Assembly: GCA_958510825.1 (NCBI GenBank)
Contig: OY294044.1
Coordinates: 70,692,095-70,756,094, forward strand
DNA length: 64,000 nucleotides
Direction: 5' to 3'
From: Brachypterus glaber
Taxonomy: Eukaryota > Arthropoda > Insecta > Coleoptera > Kateretidae
Shown piece after piece: positions 10,567 to 26,121 of this stretch. Below the pieces are notes generated by a model. It searched no databases. It was not told the DNA's origin and saw only the letters and a program-made list of their open reading frames with translations. The position numbers and the translations under genes are program-made. The first letter of the stretch is position 1. Every line of letters starts with the position of its first letter.

Positions 10567-10908
10567 AAATAGTTATTTATGGTACTAGTGGGTAAAGTAA
10601 GATATTGCCTATGAGAAAATTAACGCGAGGCGTCAGCCAAGCAGGTTAATTTTCGAGAGGGCAATATCGGTTTACCCATGAGTGCCATACAAGGTTTTAT
10701 CCAATAAATAGCTTAGGAATTAATTTTTTTATTAAAAATTTTAATGACATTTACAAGAATAATATGAATAATTTGATAAGTGACAGTTGAGTGGGTAAAA
10801 TAAATAATTATCCACTCAATAAAGTAAAAGCACGCGGGAGTTATTATTGAGTTTATCTATTTAAAATAAAGCTGGTAATTGTCTTATTATCTGTATGTAT
10901 TGGATAAA
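10567..10908. mobile_element. Dispersed palindromic repeat, copy 1 (second copy at 53160-53499)
   Basis: About 340 bp shared with 53160-53499 at high identity. The first ~115 bp form nested inverted repeats: TATGGTACTAGTGGGTAAA against TTTACCCATGAGTGCCATA, and inside it ATATTGCC..GAAAATTAAC against GTTAATTTTCGAGAGGGCAATAT. The rest is AT-rich with no coding potential. It is a non-autonomous element of unassigned class. Confidence 0.7.
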
Positions 10909-12163
10909 TAGTTTTTAAAGCTACTATGACCCTTTAAAAATGGTGCATTTTTAGGAGCATAGTTCCTTTGGGATTTATTTTTGGAAGTACCTGGAAATGA
11001 GTTTCTTTTCTTAGTTTTTGATTTACCCTTCATTATTAAAATTTGGGTTTTTAACATTTTATTATTTAATTTTTCGCCCTCGAAAGGTGAAATTTCACTT
11101 AAAAATAATTTTTTCTCGAAAACGGTTAATCCTAAAGTATTACAATAAGAGTACCTTTTTTATGTATTTTGACCTGAGAAATAATTTTTCAATAATAAAA
11201 TTACAAAAATCTTACGCAGAAAAATGTTTGGATCAAGAAACTGATAAGCACCCCCCTTATAACTGTTTACAATAAGTGCATGAAAATAACATACGAAGTT
11301 TGGATGTTGGGATATTCCTTAGGCCTTAATAAGATTAGTTCACATGCAAAACCTCGTTGCTATATCTCAAACGGATCTTGAGTTATTAAATAAAAACCGA
11401 ATTTTTTAGCCACTTAAAGTGGCCCACTTTCAAAGGGGCTTAGCTCCCTTAGACAATACAAAAAAAAATGCTGAACTTTTTTTTCATAACTTAGTACACT
11501 ACTGGAAAGGTTACGCAACAGAGAAATGTTTAAACCTATTTGATTCTCTTGAACTACTGTCGTTTTTGAGAAAATTTTGCTTAGAATAGAAAAATTAATT
11601 CGAATCACTGTATTTTAACTCATAAATTGGCATACATATTTTTTTTACTAATAATTTCTTTTTGAATTTTTTTAACAAAATGCATATTACGAATATCTAA
11701 AAAAAATATTTAGGAAAAGTGTTTACATAGTATCATGAAAAATATTTCCCAAAAATATCTAAAAGGCCGATATCTTAAAAACGGTGAAACTTTATATAAG
11801 GGTATATTAGGTCTAATAGACTTAAATCAAGCTCTTCTATCACCATCCATGTACCATTTGCATGTTTACACCCTGTTTAAATAAATTGTGAAATTTTGGC
11901 GAATTCCATACCGCAATTTTAAAATATTATTGTATTTTAAGAACTTGATTTTAGGATTACGTCGCAACGTCATCGTAAATTTTTAAATTTAATTTAAATT
12001 CTAAAAAGGGTAAATTTAAAGATTCAGTTATATCTATTATATAAAATGCTAACTCACTTAGCCTAGAAATTTGGAAAATTTCTTTCTTTTATGATTTAAG
12101 CACCCACTAAGAAAGGATTTTTCGAAATTCAACCCTTAAGGGAGTGAAACGGGCGTTGAAAGG
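10909..12163. other. AT-rich intergenic DNA
   Basis: No supported gene or RNA. A short phrase, 'ggggcttagctccctta' at about 11437, recalls the arm of the mariner-type MITE at 21761-22389, so decayed element sequence is likely. Confidence 0.4.
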
Positions 12164-12475
12164 TTTTTTAAAAAGTGTGCGTATCTCAGACGCCCCTTAA
12201 TCTATAATCTTCATATTTGGCAAAAATGTTCTTTATTTAAATCGAAAAGATAGGTATTCCAGAATTTTTCGATACTCGACACCCAAGGTGGTAAAAACCG
12301 TGATAAAAAGTCGTAAGTGGTAAATTTTGTAAATATTACCCTTTTTTGAAAAGTGTGCGTATCTCAAAGACCTGTTAATCTAGAATCTCAATATTTGGCA
12401 AAAATATTCTTTATTGAAATCAAAAAGATTGGTTTTTCAGGAATTTTCGATGTTCGACCTCCAAGGTGGCTGTCA
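12164..12475. repeat. Two diverged tandem copies of an approximately 175-bp unit
   Basis: 'aagtgtgcgtatctca' starts near 12174 and again near 12350. Both are followed by '..tatttggcaaaaat..ttcttta' and end with '..gac..ccaaggtgg'. The copies differ by scattered substitutions. Confidence 0.65.
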
Positions 12476-13525
12476 GCTGTCACTTTTATATGTTATGTGT
12501 TCTTAAATTTAAGTTTTATTTATTTGACAAAATAGCTCAATTTTGTATATTTTAACGCGACCTTTGAAAATGAGCCTAGGTATATAAAAGCTCGAAACTG
12601 CGGCCAGGTTTTAATTAATATACTTGGGAAAAGACCCTTCCTCTGCCTTTTATTTAAAAAATGTTAATCTTAATGCCCTTAGCATCGCACGAGTATTCGG
12701 CTAGTTTCCTATAAAACAGTAAGAAATTCGGTTAAAACCATATAATTTGTTTAATTTAATTCAAATATTCCTTTTTAATTTTAACCCCATTTTTTACAGC
12801 GTATAGTAAAATTAAGTTGACTCTATTGCATACAATAGAAAAAGAAGCATATGAAGCAATTTATTCAAAATCACTCCTATATAAAAATTATTAAATTACA
12901 ATTTTGTAATACTACTTGGATATTCAATCATTTTTTTTATTCAGGGTTATTAAATAAAAATATATAATAAAACATAATAGGTAATAATCATTTATTTAGG
13001 CAGTGTATATCATCATAACACTATATATACATCCAACTGAATTTTTTCTTTTCGATTAGAAAATTTCATTGCAAGTGATGTTGCATCTATTCCATTATTA
13101 ATAGCTTTAAATATTACCCTGAAATCAAATACCCCCGTCTACATAATAATTAAAAACTTTAACATATATAAATTTAATAATAATATTATTACATTTTTTC
13201 ATAAGATAATAGTGAATACAACTTATTCAGAAATTTAAAAAAATAATTTAAAAATATTGATAAATTATAATAATAATTAAATTTGTATTATATATTACAA
13301 ATATAACAAATATTTAAAATAGTAGGTATAGGTAAATGTGTAAAAACTGAAAATAAAGTAAAATTTTCATTTCTTTGCAAAACCATAACTTTTGTCTTTA
13401 ATAGTGTACTACTACCCACTTGTTGACTTTTTATCTGGAATTTCTAAAACCACATAAAATCTTATGATATATTATGAAAATTTATAAAATCTTATAAATT
13501 CCTGTAAAACCTTATGAAATCTTAT
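12476..13525. other. AT-rich intergenic DNA
   Basis: No gene or RNA that I can support. Confidence 0.4.
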
Positions 13526-13779
13526 CAACGAACTAATAACTCTTCTCTCTAGAATAGGCATTTCACTTGAAAAAAGTGACAAAAACGTAGCCAATATATA
13601 CATTTATCTGTCTTACTCGCACAGCTTTGTTCTAACAGGGACAACAATAACAGTTACTGGTAATTGTTATTTTTCAGGCCTGAATATACCTACTATTTAT
13701 TTACATTCAAACCGAGATGTTGGCGATGCTTTATATTAACGGTATTCGTATTCTAGAGAGAATAGTTGTTAGTTCGTTG
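13526..13779. mobile_element. 254-bp MITE with 8-bp target duplication
   Basis: Ends are CAACGAACTAATAACTCTTC on the left and the inverse on the right (GAGAATAGTTGTTAGTTCGTTG), giving about 30-bp inverted repeats. Flanks carry AATCTTAT at 13518-13525 and 13780-13787. An 8-bp duplication fits hAT-class transposition, although the CAAC terminus is not the commonest hAT end. There is no coding sequence. Confidence 0.8.
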
Positions 13780-14124
13780 AATCTTATGCATCTCATGTAA
13801 TTTGATTAGAAAGTATATATAAAACTTCCTCAAATTTAAAAGGCAATGTATTCTTAGGATAAAGTAATCAAAAATAATTATGGGACATTCAACTCAAATT
13901 AAAAATTTATTTCTTGTAAGCAGCCACCGAAAAAAATGCACACATACGTATTTATTAGGTTTTTTATTGGTTTCCGGTAGTAATTTTTATGCTTAGATAA
14001 GGCATTGCGCTTATCACACAAAAAACATTACAGTGGACCAGTTTGAATACATTTCCCAGGTCCTTAAATTACATTAAACAGACAAGACGAGTGCACTGTT
14101 GCAATATATAAATAAATAAATAAA
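13780..14124. other. Non-coding spacer
   Basis: No gene seen. It ends in a short (TAAA)n run from about 14105 that leads into the large microsatellite. Confidence 0.4.
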
Positions 14125-16541
<2,417 letters not shown>

Positions 16542-16544
<3 letters not shown>

Positions 16545-17171
16545 GTATATTAGGGTTCGTTTTATTAGTTTTGTTATATTTCATATTTCTGAATATTTTG
16601 TACTTACGTAACATATTGTAGAGAGGGTAGAAGATTTTAACAAATAATACAACAATGAGCAAGTTTTAAACATTCTTGGTTTGTCCGTATTTTTTTGCTT
16701 GTTAAAGTGATGTGCGATAAATAAATTTTCAATAATGTGCAGTAAAATATTTAGTTATCTTTAACTATTGTGATTTTTGTCTCAAAAATAATAATCAGTT
16801 TGGCACTTTTAATATTTTCTAGCAAAGTTCCAAAAGAAAATTAACCAAAATCAATTTATAGGACCTTCAAAAGTTTAATAAATTTGTAATTTCAAAACAA
16901 AGATAATATATAAGTACATATTTTCTATTTTTTATGTAGTTATTATTAAATAGAAATATAATGAGGAACTTAATGGATAATTTTCCTTAAAACTTTGCTT
17001 TTTAATACTTATTTATCTTTTTTAAAAAAGAAAAATGTATTACAAATTTGGTACAGCGATATCTAAACTACACAATTATTTGGTTCTTCTGATTTCTTTT
17101 TAAAATATTTCTGTTGGACTTATTTTGCATGAAAATAAAATATATAAATACAGTATTTACATTTAATAAGA
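16542..17171. other. AT-rich intergenic DNA
   Basis: No gene, RNA or repeat structure that I can support. Confidence 0.4.
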
Positions 17172-17328
17172 TGAGTGGTTTAGCGAAAAGGTATATTAGC
17201 GAAAAGGTATATTAGCAAAAAAAATCGATTTGTTTTTTTTTTTCATTAATCAACATAGAAATGCATCGGAAATCGCAAGAATAAAAACAGATTTTTTTGC
17301 TAATATAGCTTTTCGCTGAAACACTCAC
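17172..17328. mobile_element. Short inverted-repeat element (about 157 bp)
   Basis: GAGTGGTTTAGCGAAAAGG.. on the left and ..GCTTTTCGCTGAAACACTC on the right. 'ttagcgaaaaggtata' is tandemly duplicated in the left arm. It is a MITE-like hairpin with no clear target duplication. Confidence 0.6.
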
Positions 17329-20300
17329 ATATTTTGATTTTTAAAATATACAGAGTGATTTACCTAACACAAATAATTTTTTGTCGTTTGTGTTTTTAAA
17401 CAAAAGTTTTCAACTACTTAGCTTTTGTTTTCAAGAAACAGATTAACAGTTATTTAAATTGTTATTTTGAATAAAATAATTAAAATATTTGTTATTTTTA
17501 GTTAATTGATTAAAAAATATTTAATAATCTTAAATTATTTTGTTTTTAATATATAAAAACATTTAGAGATATATTACTTTTTAAGGAAAGTCTTGTGTTC
17601 TAAAAAAATTTCTAAAAAAAATATTGCTTGTTTTTACGTTTCTGGACTTTTTCGGTCTATCGGTCTGTGTCCGGGAAATTTGTGACCAGATAACTCAAGA
17701 ACCCTTCGGGCTAAAGACTTCAAATTTGGACCACAGGTTGATTATCTAAAGTTCTAGGCTGGGATTTGGTTTTCGAAAAAATCGGGTTTGGACTTTTTTA
17801 AGGGGTAAGGGGGTAAAATGGGGTAAACATTTTTTTTTTCAAAAACATATTTTTTCCAATTTATTATTCGTTTTACAAAAAAAAGAAACATTTTTGATTT
17901 TTTTTTTGAAAAACGAAAAAAAGTTTTAACTTTTTTTTTTTAAATTTTTGTTTTTTTTTGTTGTTTTTGATTTTAATGAAGATTCGAATCTAGGCCTATA
18001 GGGCAAAATATTATTTTGTTGGCAGCGGTATTTTTTTAAAAATTATTTAACAAGAATCCTACGAATTTGATCTATTTTCATTTTCTTTTAGATTTTCAAG
18101 ATGAGAACCTTAAATGTAAATGTAAATGTAGTAGCTTTGCGAATTGTCTAACTTAAATATTCTTTAACTTAGATAAAAAAATTAACATTTAAAATGTTAA
18201 AAATGTTGAAAATGTTAAATATCTTATTCTTTAAATATAAATTTAAGAAGCATAAATATTACAGTTGGTTTAAAAAAAAATAATGCACTATTAATAACAA
18301 TAAATTACATTTCAAAATTTTGAATTTTCAGTAGTAATATCATAAGTGCATGTTGAATTATCGATAATTTTTTTACTGTATTAAAAAAATATTTTGCTTG
18401 GCAATTGGTTGAGTGCATTTTTCGTGTTACAAACCGAGACCGCAGGTCAAGGAATTTTGACGAAAAATGCACTAAAACAATTTCATTTTGAAAGACTATT
18501 TCACAAACAAAATAAGTAAGTATATATTTTTACAATGTTTTATGTTGTTTCATATTTAAAATCAAAATTTAAGAACTAAACAACAATATTACTTTACAAC
18601 TATAATTAAAAATTTAAATCTTAAATTTGCCGCGCTTTTTAAATCCACGATGTTCACTTGTTCGTGAATGTTGCCAAGTCTAAACTTTGCTCTATGGATA
18701 TTTTATGCTTGAGATTATACCAATAAAATAGTTGTTACCACATATATTAGCATTTAAATAAAGATCATTGCTGTTTTTGTTTAAAAAGTTTAGTTTTCAA
18801 CTGAAAATAAATAAAATAACGAGTGTTTCCATCCGTAAAAAAAAAAACAATTTCCTATCGGTTTCTAATAAACTTTGGCAACGCTGTACTGCAGCGCAGT
18901 CATTTGATGTTTTGATTTCCCTAAAATCTTTACTGCAAATATATTTTTAATAAATAAATTAGTTTTTAGTGGCCTGTTTTTAATACCAAGATTCAATTAA
19001 ATAAATTAAAATTTATGAATATCAGTGATTTAAAGCTTTTAATATGAAAAGTGCATAAAATATAATATATTATCTGAAATTAATTAGGGTTTGTACCTAG
19101 GATGTTTTGGTAATAAAATAAGCATTTATATTGCTTATCAATAAAAATAAATCAACTAAAGGTAAGCTTCACAAATTAAAAACACATTTTGCAAAAATAT
19201 AACATTTATTAAGATGTCAGTAGCCGTCAGTTTCTTGTTTCCATAGTAACCAAGTGATAATTGCATATGTGCAAAAATTATCAGATTCATTTTGATCTGA
19301 TTGGTCAAGAAACCAAAAATGCAACGTTTTAATTGGCCTATATATTGTTTGTGAAATAGTCAGTTAAACTTACGTTTAATATTTAGATAAGTATAATTGC
19401 AGCTCAAAAAAAAAACTTGGAGAAAACTTTTGTTTAAGCAAACTTGTAGCTTCTTAGGCCCATATGTATAAAATTTATTTCGATAGCTTTGTTAATAACG
19501 ATTGATTTGTCTTAGGTGAATAAAGTTGTATAATTTACTTATTTATAAGAAAACCAAAAAAAATGGTTATAAAATCCAAGCGATATATTTTATTATTCCT
19601 AATTATCACAAACAATGTTTAAATCATGGGAACCACACATTAAATGACATTTTAATATATTAAATAGATACAATAAAATATAATTTTTATATGAATATAT
19701 TTTGATGGGTCGAGGGTATACCGGCAAAGTTGAAACGTTTTAGATTTTTTTTTTTGCTAAAGGTTTATTGAATTTTTAAGTGCCTACAAAATAATATAAT
19801 ATATAAATATTGCAGTTTTAATTTATATAATATAAATATATATTTTATTTTCATACACTAGTAATTATTATCCATAAAGAAATACAAATTATTAATAACA
19901 CTGGGGTCTTATTAGGTTATATATGGACGTTATAATTGACATTTAATTTATTATTAACATAAAGTTATACCGAATTGAAGAAATGTTAAAGCAAAACATG
20001 AATTTTATTTCTTTTTATTTTTTTACTAAAATTTATTAGAACCAAGATTTAGTTCTAAATAACTTAAATATAAAATCTTATTTGTTTGTAACAGATAAAT
20101 GTTAAGTTTTTAAACAATATCCAAAATTAAAAACCAAAATTTAGATTTTTTTATTTCAAATGGTTGTAGTTTATATTTTTAGATCTACACCCTAATTTTA
20201 CTGTTTAGAACAAAATACATATTAAAATTAACTTATAGCAGTATATATAGGCAATTAAAAAATTATACTATAAAAGGTTCTATACGAATATTTACAAAAA

Positions 20301-20670
20301 TAAATAAAAATAGTGCTTTTAGTACCTATACAAAGTTGGTAATTATTACTTTAAACAGAAAATATTAATAATGTTGGATATTATTCAAAAAAAAATTGCC
20401 AATTTAAACATTAAAATTTTAGCAATCTTACAGACAATATTCAAAGTCAAACTATCCCATCTGTCTTTTTAGGATATACAAAAAGAATGTGTTCTTGCAC
20501 TATGTAGAATACCTGCTTTAATATACTGGTACACAGAAATAACTGAAAAAAGGGTAAAAAAAAGAAAAGGGTAAAAAATGTAATTTAAAATTGACTATTT
20601 CGTAGTTAAAATTAAAACATGATAATGCTTGATTTAATAATTAAATAACCCACTTATAGGTAAAATTAAT
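17329..20670. other. AT-rich intergenic DNA with small hairpins
   Basis: No supported gene. 17640-17830 is a relatively GC-rich low-copy-looking block (cggtctgtgtccgggaaatt, aactcaagaacccttcgggc) of the sort seen in decayed insect repeats. About 18413-18474 forms a hairpin with arms AGTGCATTTTTCGT and ACGAAAAATGCACT. Confidence 0.4.
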
Positions 20671-20868
20671 ATGAAAGAAAATATTAGTGGCATATCGGAC
20701 AGAAGAGAAATTAGAAAAACAGCCAGGTATCAGTCTGGATTCGAACCAGAGTCCCCACGGTTTCCGGCCTGGTACTCTACCAACTGAGCTACCGAGAATC
20801 CAGACTGAAACCTGACTTTTTTTCTAATTTTCTCTTCTGTCCGATATGCCACTAATATTTTCTTTCAT
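20671..20868 (-). mobile_element. Palindromic element enclosing a tRNA-derived sequence
   Basis: About 50-bp near-perfect inverted arms run inward from ATGAAAGAAAATATTAGTGG (20671) and its mirror ending at 20868. They share the ATATCGGACAGAAGAGAAA segment. The roughly 75-nt loop, read on the minus strand, is tRNA-like (see 20725-20800). Confidence 0.75.
20725..20800 (-). tRNA. tRNA-derived sequence, probably not a functional tRNA
   Basis: On the minus strand a good internal A box (TAGCTCAGTTGGTAGAGT) and B box (GGTTCGAATCC) stand at normal spacing, with a paired D arm (GCTC/GAGT) and T arm (TCTGG/CCAGA). The expected 7-bp acceptor stem does not pair and the anticodon stem is mismatched, so I cannot assign an anticodon. 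The 3' side instead pairs into the surrounding palindrome. It is best read as a pseudo-tRNA or SINE head with a possibly active RNA polymerase III promoter. Confidence 0.5.
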
Positions 20869-21760
20869 AATGTATTACGGACATCAAAAATACTTCTTAA
20901 AAATTAATATGTTTATGATTAAATTCTTAAGCAAATAATACGCAATACTTATATTTCCATCACACTCAATTTTTGTCATAAAAATATTTAATATATTTCT
21001 GTGTACTCTGGTAAATTGGCGCAGTCGGTAAGAATATAAAAGTAGGCCAAGATTTTGTAAAGTTTGATCAGGTATATTGCTATAAATTGCTAATTTCCAG
21101 ATATATATTAAATTGATATATTCATTTTAAGTGGAACAATAATGTCTAATTATTTTTTTGTTTGGTAACGGTATATAGTTTACCATACATTCTGTATATA
21201 CACTTGCACACTACTTGCGCTGGACTATATTTTTCATTTCTTCTTTAAAAATTTGCAGACTTTTCTACTGAGCATTTAGAATTGTCATTAGTCACAATGG
21301 AAATTTAAAATTGTATCCAAATGGAAATAATTGACAGTTTATTTTATTTTCTTAAACAAGTAAATTTTTAATTTGAATGGGATATCTTACGTATTTTAAC
21401 CATTTATTAATATATAATTTACAACATTAAATTATAAATGAATAAAAATGTAGCTGATGTATTATTTAATGATTTATTTATTAATATTTGTTAGTAACTA
21501 TATAAAATATTAACTAATAACAATCTGTTAACATAAGATATTTAATATTATAGTTGAAATAAATAAACAATATAATACCCCATTATCATAGTAACAAATT
21601 TTTAAGTTACTTACCCTTTGTTTAATCATAATGTTAATAATTTGCTATGGCATTTTCATACCTGTCATCATTTACTCGCGTCACAACGCGTTATAAAGTT
21701 ATTTGTGTCTTACCTTGGAATACGCAATAAATTATAAAAAATATATATCACACTATTATA
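20869..21760. other. AT-rich intergenic DNA
   Basis: No gene or structured element that I can support. Confidence 0.4.
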
Positions 21761-22389
21761 CAGGGTGATCCAGAACTGACATGCCAACATTTAAGAGGTG
21801 ATTCTGCATCCAAAAACATCAAAAACGTTCCTATAAAGGTTGGTCCGCAAATGAGCCCTAATGGAGCTACGGCCCTTTAAAATTGTAATAAAAATAAGGT
21901 TTTTAATTAATAACTCTGGTACCCTTTAAGGTAGAGCGACGAGCTTTTGCATGTATACTAGTATTAGTAAGGGCATTAAGTTTATGTTAATTTATTTTTT
22001 TTTAATTTATCCAGAGGCATCCCTAGACGGAAAAATGTAATAGGCTTAACACATTTTTTCCCCAAATCCTTGAGTAAAAATACATAACACTGTAGGAACA
22101 ACCGTTAAAAAAATGCAATTAAGAGGAAGTAACATTTTGTGCCACCAAAAACGTTACTTTTTAAAAGACTATTACTCCTTTAATATTGAATTTAGGTGTT
22201 TTGGTGAAGAGTCACCCTGCAGCATTAAAATTTTATTGGGGCTTTTTTTTGTTCTCTATTCAATATGTCACCTTCGAAGGGCCTTAGCTTCCTTAGGGCT
22301 CATTTCCGGACCAACCTTTATTAACTTTTTTCATGTTTTTGGATGTAGAATCACCTTAAATTTTGGCATGGCAGTTACTGATCACCCTG
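21761..22389. mobile_element. Mariner-type MITE, 629 bp
   Basis: Ends are CAGGGTGATC.. and ..GATCACCCTG, flanked by TA on both sides (21759-21760, 22390-22391). TA duplication and CAGGGT termini are typical of Tc1/mariner MITEs. Inverted arms are about 115 bp (to about 21881 and from about 22272). The 113-codon plus-strand frame inside is antisense arm sequence, not a gene. A relative with a SINE inserted lies at 52256-53072, and degenerate relatives lie near 37340-37900 and 61919-62863. Confidence 0.85.
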
Positions 22390-25300
22390 TATTGTTAAGG
22401 TGCAATACTCATTATAAGATAAAATTAAAAATGCATAACATGCTGGGGCCTTGAAAGTACATGTTACTATGACATCATCACTGCATGTTGGGTCGAAAAG
22501 CCCTTCCTACAAAAATTTCCATAAGGTATCAGACTTTATTTTATTACTTGATGTTAAAAAATAATAATCATGTTTTATACTCAAATAAAATTTTTACAAG
22601 GGAAGCATCTCGACTTCGCGATGTGTTGTTTGCGATATTAAAAAGTGCCTTTTCTGCAAAGCTTAATCTTGAATGGTAAAATCTTTAAAATTATCTCTGA
22701 ATTTTCACTATCGTTGCAAAATTTTATTAAATGGTATACCTAGTTATTTTATACCCATAACCTGTTTTAAATAAATGCATTTTAAACATTTAACATCAAT
22801 TATAATAATTATATACAAGATTATTTTGTGTAAATGTTTTTAACTAATTCTTTAACAGATATGTTTATAATGTACTATTTACAATATATTGTTTATATTA
22901 TTTCCATTTGAATAAAATTTGTCTTTTTTAACGTAATTAATTTATTCAACAAAGTAATTACAATAACATAACAAATTATAATACACTGAAGGGAAAGAAT
23001 AATCTTTGGAGTAATATAAATGTTTTCGTTTTTATTTAAAAGTTAAAGTAATCGATTTAACTCAAATTAATAATATTTAATATTTATTTTTTATGTCCTT
23101 TGTTTATTGCAAATAAATATTAAGAAATGACTATTAACTGAGGTTCTTTAGACCTAATAACTTCTAATTCTTGTTAAAAATAAAATTTTATAACATTAAA
23201 AATCGTTTTTATAAAATTTAAAAAATGTTAATATATTATTTATAAACAGTTATTTAAACATATATATTTTTTATTTTGCCGTTCAGTGTATTCAATATTC
23301 CATCATGATCTTTTTTGAAAGGTACTATATATTTTTTAATCAAACTGGATGGACAGCATAACTTATCAATTATAATTAATGATTTATTTTTAATTTAAAA
23401 TCAATGTGAAACTAATAATTATAATTAATGAAATGTAAGCTCGTTATTTCATATTGTTACAAATCATAATAAATCTTAAATACAAACAATTTACATTTAA
23501 TTATACTGCACTGTTCCAAAAGAAGGAGGGACTTTAGAAGAACACATATTTAAAGAATAGGCTGCCAAAAAATGGGTTGTTGTTTTTTTTTAAGCAGAAA
23601 AAGTTAAATTTTATATATATTTTTATGCTGGTGCATAAATTAAGTATTTTTAATGAGTTTTTGGTTCGCCAAGTATAAAAATTTAAAAATAAAAAAACAA
23701 GTAAATTGTTTGCAATGCTTATAACAAAATGAAATTTCAGAATAATGATAATAATTTGTGTTTAACTTGTGACAAAATGGCACAGTGTGTAATAATTTGT
23801 TTTATCACTAAAAATAATCTGTGACTAGCTTAAAATCTACTATAAAAAATCGTTCGTTACCGAAAGATTTCGTAATAATAATGTGGTGGTCAAATGTCGT
23901 TTTTTAGCCATTTATTTTACATATTTTTGAATAAATAGCTTACTTTTATAACCATAAAGTATTGCCTATTACATTTTGTAAATGCTATCCCAGTGAAATA
24001 TATTCATTCTAACTGTTGTAATACCTATTTTATAACAATTTGCTGATTTTTAAAAGTAATAAGACGTGACCAGATAGAAAACACTTACTGGGATTGAAGA
24101 TAACTTTAGGGCATTATTTAGGAAGTATAAATATCAAAACTACCATAAATTTAATCTGTTTAAAATAAAGAACCAAACTATCATACTTTTTTTGTTTTTG
24201 TATTAGAGCATGTAAATTTAGTTTCACATGTAATTTAAATTAAATTTTTAGATGGTTTATAATATTTCAAGAACCTTAATCAAAATTTGAATTAAACCGA
24301 TACATCCATGACAAAAAGACAGTATATTCTTTTGAATAAACAAGATATAAAAATAAGCTGTTTTTTCAAAAACTGTATGTATATCATGGCCGAAAAAAAC
24401 AAGAAATGCCATCAACTAAGGCATAATCGGAACTTGTCTTTATACACCACAAATCACCACAAATTTAGAATTATACATGCAGTCATCGTGCACGGTTAGG
24501 ATATAATTGTATTTAATACAGTCAACAACTATTTTTTTTTTTGAGATCAGTCGGAATTCTTCATATATGTCCGACTGCAACATAACACTTAACACATTTT
24601 ACATTAACAATTTTGTTTATATTAGTTCGTTTACTTGTTTAAATTTGTTTAGTTTGTTTAATTCCGGCTAGTAGATTTTAGAATTGTTTAATTTTTAATA
24701 GCGGTTTGGTTTAAATCAGCGGGCGAGGTTTTTAGTCCTAGGACTTTCAGTCTTTATTTTAGAGTCTTAAGATGTTAACTAAGGAATTGTCGGTCCCATT
24801 TACAAAATCTTTGGCCAATCGACGGTTTTTTAAATTCGGGATTTGCTTAAATAAAAAGTTTTAATTTATTTACATAAAATTTACTTTCGATGTACAATTT
24901 TTGATTGAATTCTAAATATAGGTATTCAGGTTGTAGAAATTATTTTTTTAGGATAACAATTAAGTTATTTAAAGTAAACGACAATGATATATTATTTTAA
25001 CAAGTATAATTTATCAGTTAGATTCTATCGTATAATAGAACGTTTAAATCCAATGATACAATAATTATAATTATAATAATAATAATTATAATAAGTACTT
25101 TACTATAATAATTGTAATACTCGATATTTTTTAATATCAAAGAAAATGATTCTATTTTTTTTATATAAATTTCAATTATCTTTTAATAATTCTTTATTAT
25201 ATATTGAGGGATGTGATTATGAGTTAAGAATACAGTATTGGCTATATCTTTATTAAACCTCCTTGATACATTATAAAACAAAATTAAATGAAATCCCGAA

Positions 25301-25859
25301 TTTATAATACTTAAAAACACTTTAGAATATTTTCCTACATACAATGAACCCGTCAGTAACTGAACCAAGATACCTACTACGTATATACAAAATCGCTATG
25401 GACGACGAAATCCATTTCGTCAACATCTAGACTTTAAGGATACGATAAATAGATGTCATTAACACAATGTCCTGGAACCATGAATTTTCAATAAATTAAA
25501 TCTTTTTTTTAGATACGGATTGCAGACTGTTAATAAATTAATAAGTGGATCATAGGAAATTATTATTATTGGTTAAAATATGTAAATGTTTTGGAAAGAT
25601 TTCTTAGAGTGCCGGGTAATCTATAGCTGATCACAGGGCTTCGTACCTTGGTCAGCTGCTTTAGCCTTTGCTGTATTGAATAAACTAATCTTGAATCCAG
25701 GACAGTGTGCAACACCTATACTTCAAGGATACGCGAAGAAGATGTCGATAACGCTAAGTTAAATCGCCGAGGAATTCGATACCGAGCACGCTGGTATGTA
25801 GAAAACGGCGTCAGCGTGTCCCACTTGCGCCGGGGGAGCCCGCCGAGTCTCAGTCACTA
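22390..25859. other. Downstream flank and probable 3' UTR side of the ADAM gene
   Basis: No other gene seen. 25600-25859 keeps the higher GC of the terminal exon and is likely 3' UTR on the minus strand. I could not fix a polyadenylation site. A short hairpin with arms AGTCGGA/TCCGACT lies near 24549. 25068-25093 is an ATAATT-type simple repeat. Confidence 0.4.
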
Positions 25860-26121
25860 TCAGTGTTTATATTCGGGATATCGCTTGGGTCGGTGGATAG
25901 TAGCATGATCTGGGTGTGGGGGAACCGGGGGAAGTAGACCTGGTGCTGGGACAGGCGCTCGGGCGATGCTGGGGGGCTCTTCGCTGGTCGAACTGCTGGG
26001 CGAAGGGTAGTACTCCCGCGGAACGGTGCTTGCGACGCCTGCGCTGCTGGTGCTGGCCTGCCCCACTGCGTCCTCACTTGCCCACCGGGCTAACTGTTGC
26101 TGAGCTTGAATAAAGTCATCA
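25860..26121 (-). CDS. ADAM terminal coding exon
   Basis: 262 bp of coding sequence to TGA at 25860-25862, entered in phase 2 (AG|T). It begins [20 protein letters not shown], then a Ser/Thr/Ala stretch and a proline-rich stretch ([16 protein letters not shown]) that could bind SH3 domains, and ends RYPEYKH. The exon is far more GC-rich than its surroundings. Other frames here are interrupted just after the acceptor, so this frame is preferred. Confidence 0.85.

Noticed and set aside
22113..22454. Plus-strand 113-codon frame
   Set aside because: Lies within the arms and centre of a mariner-type MITE and runs past its end; no protein features.
25850..26113. Alternative frames over the terminal ADAM exon
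   Set aside because: The other two frames hit stops directly after the splice acceptor; only the phase-2 entry is open to TGA at 25860.
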